64,000 nucleotides of DNA from the NCBI GenBank assembly GCA_021014325.1, contig CM037472.1, positions 31,892,234 to 31,956,233 of the forward strand, given 5' to 3'. The notes under the pieces are model-generated. The model was not told the DNA's origin. It made no database searches and saw nothing but the letters and a program-made list of their open reading frames with translations. The stretch is from Plazaster borealis. Lineage: Eukaryota > Echinodermata > Asteroidea > Forcipulatida > Labidiasteridae. The translations under genes were made by a program, and so were the position numbers. This document shows positions 24,501 through 36,500 of this stretch, one piece after another (position 1 is the stretch's first letter; each line of letters begins with the position of its first letter).

Positions 24501-27500
24501 ATGAAACGTCAAGATTTCACATTGAGATGTACTCTCCTCAATCCAAATTCCATCGAACCAATATTTGTTTGCTATTTTCACTGTACATGTATAGTGTCGT
24601 TTTGTTGTTGTTATTGTTAACGGATTTTGAATTTCTTTCTTGTCTGTACAAGGTCGACCCCCAGGACCTGAGCTGGAGAACTGCACTGACCGGGAATCCT
24701 ACTCCCTAGCTGCTGGTCTATCCCTTGGAATGGTCATGCTGGGGGTAAGACAAAATCACTCTTTTTAAAGAGGGGCTCCAAGGTCGAATTCAGTCTTGTG
24801 ATGCACTCATTTTCCAATAGATAGAGTCCTTATGAAAGTGGAAAAAAATAATTACAAGTCTCTCACCTCATATAAAAAGGGTGTAAAATGCCAATGCCAA
24901 ATGCAAAATAATTCTTGCATTTATTGTTGATTTGTTGTATTGAGAGCACGTTTAGTTTTTCAGTTGTATATTTTTTTTGCTTTGCTTGAATATGGAAAAA
25001 CGAAGTCAGTGGGCAAATTGGCTTCTGTGCTGAGCATACCAAAGAAAATGCCTTTCGAATACTCCCTTGACTTGATTTATATTTAAATTGATATCCTCAT
25101 GCTATTCAAAAATATATGTCTATTGAGGGTATTCAATTCAATTCAATTCAAATTCAATTAAAAAAAACTTTATTAATCCTTGATAAGGCAATTACAAATT
25201 TGGGCAGCTCCATAATAAAAACAGTTTAATAATAATAAAAACAGTTTTAAAATACCAACTAGAGCAACAACACTACAATAATATTACGTATACCAAATAG
25301 CATATTTTTGTACATATTTACATATAAAACGCGTCTCACTTTGCGTATTGGGAAAACTGTTTTTGCACAATAAGTGTGCATACAATCCAAAAGTACTGCA
25401 TGTGCAAAAAATATTCAGACATTTGGGACAAAAGGAAGAGTAAATGTTTTGGGTAACTACAGTGACAGCTATAGCAATGTTATTATTATGTACTGGTAAA
25501 TTAACTTCCCATCGATAACCGTGACACGCATTTACACGCTTCAAATCCGCCAGCCATGATTGCAATCCATGGGGTAGCCCCCACGTCCAGGCAACACCAA
25601 TATTGATAGACTTGTCTACAAGTTTTCTAGCATTTTACTTCAAAAGGGCTAATTTTACACCAAAACAGTGTATTTTTAAAGATTTGATAGTAGAATATGC
25701 ACATAGTAATAGTTTAAAAAGAATTCAACTTACACATCAAGGGTCTACAGTGATATAAAACAATGTGTTACAGCAAGTTTACAGCAAATCAGTACAAAAA
25801 ACCCACTTAGTACTTCACCATAACCATCTCTAACATCTGAAGGCATATATAAGACCTTTACAACAGACTGATACCAACATGTTTTAGTTTATGTCTACCA
25901 AAATCATTATGAATCATCTAGCATATTAAGCAAGTTTAACTACACAAAGCAACATTATTGTTACTCAAGAGTTGCATGCTGGAAATAGATAATAATTATT
26001 ATAAATCTTTCGGAAACACCATGTATTAATCTTTTCAGAGAAAGAAAATGTAAAATAGTGAGTTTATTCTCAACGTTTCTACAGTGTGGTATAGTCGTCA
26101 TCGAATACTATTCATTTGTTATGACTTTTTTAGGCCGTAAAAGACATTGAAACTTAAAATCTGCAATAAAACATCAAGGAAGCAGTTTCGATTGCTGAAA
26201 TAATTTGTGTAACGTTCCTAGATAAACTTGCAAAAAGCATGTGCAAATCAAGCACCAATACATAATTTGGCAGCTACCACAAAAAATTCCATGACAAGCT
26301 GCAGGAGAGGTTGAAGGCAGGGTCACACTTTGGTAATGATGCCCCCAAATCTTTGTTATTTTTATCTGAAAGCTTACTTGTTATAAAGATGTTAATGGTA
26401 GTAAACATCCTGTGAAATTGTTGCGTCTGAAGTGCCCTTGGTGATTATAAATCAATAAAAGTATGTCACTCGACAATTTTGAATCTGGATGCAGGAATCG
26501 TTTCTCAGATTTCTGAGGGTTGGTGTCCCTTCGCGAATGCTGCGGCCAAAGATGCGGTTAGTATCCGCTAAGCGTGGATGGATTCGACGTTCTCATGGAA
26601 ATACCGTGACAGTTTTTTGCTGTTTTCTCAGCAAGTTGATACTGTATTCAGCTGAAGCTTTCACATATGACTCTTACTGTATCTTTATTGATAATTTGGC
26701 GTATTAAACGGCATTACATTGACTGTAAAACCAATCGATGACCCTACTTTTAAACCCATAAAATGTCTCTACAGGAATTAATTTTAACTTTTCTGCTATG
26801 AGGTTAGGATTGTCGTAGAATTTGAGGTTTTGCATGTAGGGCCTATTAATATTTTCTTGGAAGAAGATTAGTGTTCTGTTGGCTCTGATAACAGCTGGGC
26901 CCAATTTCATGGCTCTGGTTACCGCCGAATTCTGCGCTTACAATCTCCATTCTGCGCTAGCTGTGTAAGTGAAGAATGCCTAGTAACATGGAATACGCAC
27001 GCGCATAAGCAAAAAATCCCTGCCTACCTGTGAAATACGCTTGACATAAGTGCGGAATTCCCTGCTTCCGTAAGCGCCGATTCTTTGCTTACGGTAAGCA
27101 GAGCCATGAAATTGGGCCCTGTTTGGTTTGATCTCGACATTTCAACTACTGTGCTCCAGCCGTCATTAAGACACTGATCATATTTGTTATGACTTTACGA
27201 TACTATAAAAGTGGACATTCAAAGCTTGTTTCTGCAACAAAACAATAGGAAGCATAATCAATCGATGACGTCTAAGCTCTTTCCAATTTCCAGATTGTCT
27301 CGCAAATAACATGTGCAACCGAAGTACCCATACATATAAGTAGGCAGCAACCACGACATGTCCATGTAATGGTGTGGCAAGCTGCAGGACACGAAAGCGT
27401 TTTCGCCCAAACGGATAAAAGTAAACTCGGAAAACCTAACACAAATGACCATGAGTCAAAAGCGGCGTTAATAAAGACGGAAACAAACAAAACAAGTATT

Positions 27501-30500
27501 TCTGTTCTTTCTGTATTCTCTGATAATTTGTTTGCACCTTGGCATCCCATTGTCCGTACGTCGTGTGGTGCCAAAAACGGTACAATTGCGCCGACGATTA
27601 AGGCCAGGATGCTCCATTTCCGCATGATCAGTTGAGGTTCCCTGCAGTTTAAAAACAATTGGAACATTCCCTTGATATACTTTGAAACATTGATGAAGTG
27701 AATAATTTATTTGAAGAATAAGAATTGGTTTCCGTTTTGTACACGAGTACATCAATTTTTAATTATTACTTTGTATGGATTGTAAACAAAAATTAAAACA
27801 ATAACCATTATTCAATTCTTTTAGAAATAAAGCTTTGTGACGGATTGCAACATCTGTCAAAACATACATGGCATGTAATTACACAGATATTGTATATGAA
27901 GTAGACATAGGCCTACAAGGATCAGAACGATTCCAGTTTATTGCTAATGGAATTAAATTTTGGGAATGATCAAAGGTATAAACTCTTACAGTACACTCTG
28001 CTGAAGACTTTACAGTGAACTTTGTATCAGTCGGGAAGAAGGTACACCTGTTTACCTCTATCTGGATTGTTAGTGATCTGTATACAAAAGGGTACAATGG
28101 AATTGTTTATCACATCCCCTATCAACATAGTGCGGGTTTAGTGTAAATACAACCATACTGTACATGTGGCGGGAGTTTCATTTATTTAAAATTAGAAATA
28201 AAGGCTCTAAAAGTCCATTCATTAGTAACATTATTGTGCTACTTGGAGAGTCAGTGTCATATTATACGAGTTCATACGCCCTCCGTGTTGTTTATAATTC
28301 AATTTAATTTAGGTTGGCTAGATGGGAATAGAAAAATGAAACTAATTTACTAAAATAACATTCAGCATTAGCGGTTGTCAAAAGTTTTGGCTTTGTACCA
28401 AACCTTACACAGTACATGCTAGCTAACGGGAATTTCCCCAAAATATTGTGCAATGGCAGATATTTGCCCCAGTTGAATGACACATTGGCTGCGTTCGATT
28501 AGCTTCTCCGAGCCAGTCCCGGGTCTCCCAGTGTCTTCAAGAAGCACATGACATCACTTCGGGGCTGACTCAAGACAGCCCCAACTGACCCATGCTCGTA
28601 AAGCGGGTTAGTGGGGGCAGAGGTTAAAGGGACACGTTGCCTTGGATCTGGCGAGTTGGTCTATAAAAAGCATTTGAAACCGTTTGTTATAAAATGCATA
28701 TGGTTAGAAAGACGTTATAAAAGTAGAATACAATGATCCACACAAATATGTCTCGAAATTGAGTGGTTTTCCTTTTACATCGTGAGCAAACACGGTCGGC
28801 CATTTTGTGGAGTCAACATTTTGACTCCACAAAATGGCCGACCGTGTTTGTTCGCAAAGTAAAAGGAAAACCATGCAATTTCGAGGCATATTTGTGTGGA
28901 TCCTTGTATTCTACTTTTATAACGTCTTTCTAACCATATGCATTTTATAAGAAACGGTTTCAAACGCTTTTTTTTAGACCAACTCGCCCGATCCAAGGCA
29001 ATGTGTCCCATTAATGACATCTCAGAAGATGGACGATAAAATATTTTGTAAAATAACTGTTTAATTGTATATGCCTATACTTTAAGAATAGCAGGTATTC
29101 GTAGTCACTCAATTTCAAATTATAGAGGTTTAATTATATATAAAAAATGAACTAGTAAAGAGTTAAAAAAAATACATTTTTGTGAAATTTATCACCGGTG
29201 AACATCAACCTTTGACCTTTCCGCTGCATAGCAAGTTGTTATACGAAAATTTTCAGTTTTGGTATAATACAAATAATTTGTTCAAATTAACATTGACACA
29301 AAATACAAAACTGGGACGAGGATGCTTATTTTTAGAAACCCCATTTGCCAATCTAGCCCAAATGTGTGCGTCCAGCACATAGGTTTAATGACAACATGAC
29401 CGTCAGTTGGGACGCATTCTTAATTTTGTATAAGTAACCGGAAACCGAGGTCAAGTCATCTTCCCTGGTTTTCTTCGTTATTTTGTTGAATTGGTTTTAC
29501 TTTCATATTGTTTATCACTTAGTATTACATTCTCAACATCATATATAATTTTCATGGCCATAAACTCTGTAAACTAAAATAATTGACAAAACAAAATCCC
29601 GCCCACGTAAAACTCCATATGGTTGGGACCAGTGCGAGACTTGCACAGTCTGTAGCTATGGGGAAACAGTGTGGATAATTACTAATTTACTGTACTGTAT
29701 TAATGCACCCATAATAATTGGTACGTAGAAACACAATATTTGCGGCTGAAGCTGCTTACTTTGTTACTGCACACAATAAAAAGGGAATACCCCAAATTGG
29801 TTTTTGAATGAGCACAACTATTTTAGATGAAATCTGAATGATTTAAATTCAATACAATTTTTTTTGATTACATGATTTTACAAAGGCATCGAACACCCAG
29901 GCAAAATAAATAATTTTGTTCCAACTATGGCACCAGCCTATAGACTGTGCAAGTCTCGTGCGTATTCGAACATTGGGACCCGTTAAAGCGCGTGAGTTTG
30001 TTTCTTTCACGCGTTAAAGCATCGTACGTGGGACCAAAGTGGTCGAATACGCGCGAGATCTATTGACAGTATGTTTAGGAAATGACGATGCGATTTGTTG
30101 CTGTATTTTATTAATTTGATGGCATTTTCGATGATTAAATATTGCTGATGTTTTGTCTATTTTGGACGGCCATTGTGACTGCCACAATGAATAATTTTTG
30201 GATGTTAAGTTAATTCAATTACTGTAGGAAATGAAGATTCTTACCAAGTTGTTGAACTTCAGGAGGTAGAGCAACCCTCAAGAAACATTCAAAGTAGACT
30301 ACCAGGCGAATAGGAGTGTCACACTCGTCGCAATGCCAGTTTACTGATGAGCAATACTGTAGTCGGAAAAATTGTTCGATGAGAAATGCTCTGATGCTAG
30401 GTGAACTAAGAGTCCGTTGAGCATTATTGTGCAGATGTTTTGCAACTCGGGTGGTATGAAGTTCAGCTAGATCACACATTGTGTGACCTAACACAGAGCT

Positions 30501-33500
30501 GTCTGACATTCCATGTACAATGTACATGTATGTACATTACATTCTATACTGCGTGTATGTACTGGTCCAAGGGAGAGAGTTGATCTACATAACATCCTAT
30601 GTTTTGTATTACTACAAATTTTCTTTCCATACCGAACATTATATAAGAATGATGTTGAATCATTGTAGCCGATAATTAAATGAACACGGAAATGTTATTA
30701 AAAATTATTATAATAGTCTAATAATCAATAATTTCATGGGAAAAGTACAAAATCTCAAACAAACAAGAACATACAAATGAACAAAAAACAAGAAGATGGA
30801 ATTTTCTTTCACTATCTGCCCAGTAGTGAAAGGTTCACAAGCAGTTGTCGTTGATATATTATTGATAAATATCAGGGGAAAAAAATTTGAAATCCCGCTT
30901 TTGATTTTATTTTACATTCAAGTTTTGAACGTAAATATTGTGCATCTTTACAAAGCTGTTATTTATATCTTTCTGGAGAAAGATGTTCTTATATGAACCC
31001 TTTATTGTAACATCAGCGTAGATGATGTTTTTCTTGAAACCAGGTGACTGATCTTAAAGATAGATTCAGCAATCAGTTAGATAGTACATATAATAGTCAA
31101 AGCATTGTAGAATATTTGTATTTTTTAATTCAGGTTTATTTATTTTTCCATAACTTTCATAATGAACACAAAAAAGTATGATAACAAACATGTCCCTTTA
31201 AACCTATTACTTTCAAAATACAGGGTTTGTGCGCAAACTGACTTGGTACATACTGAAATGACTTGGGCGTCATTTGTGGGCAAATTTATAAACATCCAAA
31301 AACATCCAATGATGCCACTTTTCAAATACATTTCATTTTTGTACAGGAAATGTTCAGTTCATTCCTGAATGTTTGTGATATTCTATAAAAACAGCATTGA
31401 ATCTGACCTTTTGACTGCAGACAAATTCCTCTTTGGAATGTACAGACCCATTTGTTGTTGATATCCGATGACATCATGATTCTAATTTCACTTGGAAAGA
31501 GTATAAAATAAAATGATATTTTACACCATTTTAACATGAGGTTAGAAACTTTTACAAAAAATTCCTCTCTTTCATATAGACTCTATCTGTTGAAAAATGA
31601 GTGCGTCACAAAACAATTTGACTTTTGAGCCCCTCTTTAGAGAATGTAAATCAAAAATTTACAAAGATCATTGTGAACAGCGAAATATGATATTATTTAT
31701 CTTTCACTCTTACACTGATGCGTGTTAAGCACTGTATGCTGAATATTTTTTTGAGTCCTGTGAAAAGAAAAACCACAGGTATATTACTCAGGTAGGATTC
31801 AAACCCATGACCTTTGCCATTTAAGAGCAGATGTCTAACCACTAGACCACCGAGCTTGCCTGGTAGTTGGAGGCAGTTTGAATCCTATTTTTGGTGACTC
31901 GGGGGAATGCACTGAGTATACAGTGCTTAATATACATCGGTGTATGCGTGAAACACAAATAATATTCTTAAGTCCTGTTGTAAATGTAACATCTATTAAA
32001 AGAAATAGCTGTTGCAAACCCAAAATAACCTATTGTATAAAGTGCAGGCCTGGATTTAAACGGAGGCCACGACCTCTGTTGCCCCTGGTCTTGACCTTGG
32101 TGCCCCATCAAACGTTTCTCGTAGACTTTAAGATTTTCCAATGGAAGTGCCCTTTGCAAACTGAAAATGGCCTTGCCCTCTCAAAGATTAAATTACAGAC
32201 CTAAATGCAAACAATTTTTAACTGCCTCATGTTTTGACTCGAGAAGAGTCTTTCTCAAAGGCTAACAATATCAAATAAACAAATAATTGAAATAAATCAG
32301 TCAATTATTTTGTTTTGTTTGTATTTGGCTTATTAGCATGGCAGTAATGCAGTGGGACTGTCCGATCTGAATATGGCTGACCAACTCTATCATCTAATGG
32401 CAGGTGGACACAAAAATCAACCCGTAAGTCAGAAAGAGTCAACCACCCTTTCTCTTTAAATGTTATATTCCGTTTGGACTAGAGTAACAGAAGGCATGTG
32501 AAGTGTGTATAATAATAATAAGAACAATAATAAGAACAATAATAAGAACAGCTTTCCAGTGAGTGGTGTTGATACCTAAGAGATGGGGCTGCAAATATCA
32601 TTAAAATATGCACTTGGAGCTCAAGAAAGTCGGTGTTGTGGCTGAGCAGTCAAGCGTACTGGACTCAAGCTCTGGTGTTTCTGATCAGCAGAGTGTGGGT
32701 TCGAGTCCCGCTCATGACACTTGTGTCTTTAAGCAAGACGTTTAACCATTATTGCTTCGTCCTCCGGATGGGACGTAAAGCCGTTGGTCCGTGTGTTGTG
32801 TAATGCATGTAAAAGGACCCAGTTACACTTATCGCAAAAAGAGGGGATTTGCCCCAGTATTTCTGGCAGCGGCTGCTGAATGCGCTGTAGTACCTTGTAC
32901 ACCCCTCAAAGGTGCTACGTAAATGGGTGTCATAATTGTGGCGTGTCGTGGCCGAGCGGTTAAGAGCACCAGTTAAGCTCTGGTGTGTCTGATCAGCAGA
33001 GTGTGGGTTCGAGTTCCTGTCATGACACTTGTGTCCTTGAGCAAGATACTTTACCATAATTGCTTTGTCCTTCGAATGGGACATTAAGCCATAGGTCCCG
33101 TGTATTAGGATTGGTGGTGCACGTAAAAGAACCCAGAACACTTATCGTGGAAGTGATGGTTTAATCCCGGTGTTTCTGGTTCTTGTAGCAAGCACCCTTG
33201 TTTTTAGGTTTCCTCAGGCTTGCGAGCTACAGTGATAAGGTGCACTTATGAGGCATTTTTGGTTTCATGACCAGAAATATATAATAATAATAATAATAAT
33301 TCAAAAACTTCAAAGCCTGTCTTTAAAAGTGTTTCTCTTTGTTCAAAATGCAGACCGGCCCAAACAAGGAGAAGTTCAAATCTCCATGTTACCAAATCAA
33401 AGAAGGCGACCAGGTTAACATTGATGTCACATCACCAGGCGCTACACTGGCTCTCGGTCTCATGTTCTTCCAAACAGCAAACAAGTAAAGAAGAATGTCA

Positions 33501-36500
33501 ATAGCTTATCTTTCATAAATGGGTTTTACTAAAACAAAAATAGCTTTGTACCCTCTGCACTGTAATGTCTGTTTGTGCGCGTGGGAAAGGGGACTCAAAC
33601 ATTTCATTTTATCGCATAAAAGAAAAAAAATACATTATTGGCACATAATACAGGCATGAGAATCTTCTGGTTTAAACCGTAATTCTGTTTTTTCCCCTTT
33701 CAAATTTGTGGTCTTCGAGTTCAGTGTGAATGTGATATACAAATTGGGGGGTGAGTTGTAGGGGGTATACGTTTGGATTTCGCTAATCCCTCTTCTCTAA
33801 TCAGAAATTGTAAGCTTACCTTTGTAATCGTATATCGCGGATCGACACACCGTTCGTGAAAAAAGAGCATGTTAACAATTGCCGCCCGGCTTCCATGAGC
33901 ATTATGCAGCGAGATCAATGGATATGTGTAGACTTCTCTCATTCCTCGCGTCAATCACGGTGCGGTTTATTACTTGTTTGACCGCAAAAGGTTTACTGCT
34001 GCAGCAAAGTTCACTGAGTGTGGTGCTGACTTCTGGGTCACCTTGCCCCAATTTCGGACATTGCCCAAAATCTGGACATGCATTTTTAGCTTAAGATTTT
34101 TCCGATTTTTTCCCCCGTTTAAAATGGATTTCTGGTTTTGTCATCATCGCCCATTCTCATGCCTGATAACAGAGACCCCAAGTCAGCTACGGCTCAACCA
34201 TTTTTCTTTATATCGCCCTCTGCCTCCCGGCTGTTCTGTAATGTTGTGGGTTAGACTAGCCTCGGGGACGACCCAGTAGTTGGACTAAGCCAAAAAGGCT
34301 AGCTGCCTCGTTCCCAGGCTGCAGGGCTGACCTTTATACAAATTGCTTGTGTGAATCTTTGACCACTCTGGTTGGAATTTGGAATCAAGCAAAAGCGTTG
34401 GTTTACTTCACGCAAGGGCGGGAAGGCTCACTTTGGTTCAGCTTTCATTGCTGGTTAACATACAATAAAACTGTTGTATTTTTTCTTCCCTCATAGGGCT
34501 GTGTCGCAGTGTTTGACAGCACCTGACACTCAAATCCTTCTGGATTTTGTCAAACCGGACTTTCTGCTTCTTAGGGTGAGTTGAAATGTGTGACTGGAAC
34601 GAATTAAAGAAAACTATGTCATTTTTCTGAAGTAATTCATTTTGTTTTATCCATTTTCTTGTATAAAGCGCCTTGAGGCGAAGCCGATCTGCAACTGCGC
34701 TTTATAAATCTCTCTTTATTATTATTATTATTAATAGTAGAATTTGCATTGTTGAGAACTCCTACCTTTCTCTGGGTATAATTTCTCTTGAAGTTCTCTT
34801 GAAGCTCTCATATACTGAGAAATGTCCGGAACAATGGCTTTATCCATTGCAACGTCACAGCCGCAAGGTTTGCGAACCAGTGGTTAAATTACCCATAACA
34901 CTAATTAATCAATAGACCCCTTGCATTGGCCGCCATCACTGAGGTCAAACAATGTAACCGTGCATCTTTGTACCTGCTGCGCACAGCTCACAGCCAATGA
35001 TAGGTCTTCATTGACCTCAGTGAGGGCGCTGTTTGGCTCTTGTGACGCTACGTGCAAGGGGTCTATTGTGCTACCCAAAACAAAAAGTACACATATTCTT
35101 CATTTTTTAATTTTTTTTTTATGTTTTCTTAAAAAGGCAGATTTGTGCCAACCCAGAAAAATATTTTGTGGTACAAGGCCAGCCAAACAAAATGGTGGTC
35201 AGTGTTTCTAAACAAAAGAAATGTCTATCCTATCCATTGCATCAGCCTGAACTTCACCATTTTCCCGAGTCTTGGTTCAAGACTGTCCTGTGGTGTATAT
35301 TCCACGATCCACCAGCACCACACTGTGCTCTAGCACACAATGATAGAGGGCGCTATCTCAAGACGAACCGCTATCACCCATAAACCACTATGACAGGAAC
35401 CAATGTACATAGCGCCCTCTGTTGTCGGAGTTGATCCATTTCAGTTAAAACCAAAATGCGAAGGTCTTGGAACCAAGACTACCCTTTTTTCCCCTGGAGC
35501 CAACAGCCACAGTCAAAGTCAATAGCTTTGGAGACATTTGAAGAACATGTCGGTTACCCAAGAATATGGGGATGTCAATTTATTCCTTGTTATTTTTTCA
35601 GACGCTGAGTAAAGGGCTGGTGATGTGGAATGAGATCGAACCGAACAGCGACTGGATCCAGAATAACATTCCTGATGTAGGTGACCCCTGGGGGTAACGA
35701 TTAAAAAAAATAATTACATGTAAAAGCTCAATTTGGTTTCCATCAAAAGGCGAGCCCAAAAAATTGTGTGTACATTTAAATAATATTTCACCTTGAAATG
35801 GTTTACTTCAAAAAATTATTTCAAAAACACTAGATGAAATCATGAGAGTAACAATGATTAAATGTACTCTTTACTGGATTACATTATCAAATTCAGTTAA
35901 TTTTCTAATTGTTATACTACAAACCTTTGTTACCTTGTGGTGGTTAAACTGTGGGGTCATTAGATGAAAAAGTTCCCTGAAAGTGATGTTACAGAGGGTG
36001 CTTGCCAGTCTACTCTTTTTATTTGGCCTTAACCACTTCACATCGGTATTCTGAAACAATTTTTATTTGTTCAGAACTTTTTGGAGCTTATTGACTAATC
36101 GTTTTTTCTTTGAAAATATCATTGCCACAATGAAACCCTGATTTGACCAAGGACAGACAACAAAGGCTCTCATAATTAGCTCAGGGATTTGATGTTGTTG
36201 TGTGAGAAAATTGAGTATGCACTCGCCATGATTCGCAGAACCTCGAATGTGAGCCATGGCAAAAATCTGCCATTGTATGCTGGAATCTTGGAATGCTCAG
36301 ACTTACCTCCCATTGAGCTAAATATAATGACAAACAATGGTGGTAGCCTGTCCATTCTTGGATGCCACATTTGTACAACACCAGGACAAAGTTCTGGAAT
36401 CGGAGGTTACACAATAACACCCGGAAAGGGATTGTACATGGCATGTTTTCCAGAACCTGTTGTCGCTCTTTGTACGGTCACAGTAGGCACCTGCCTTTGC

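Larger units (their letters stand above)
24745..32336 (+). other. ANAPC1 7.6-kb intron, remaining content
   Basis: Besides the repeats and tentative minus-strand frames listed separately, the rest (about 27700-28600, 29020-29600, 30530-31330) is AT-rich with no recognised coding or RNA feature. Confidence 0.6.

Noticed and set aside
32749..33141. 130-codon minus-strand frame
   Set aside because: It is the antisense of two adjacent SINE copies; similar frames occur in the other copies.
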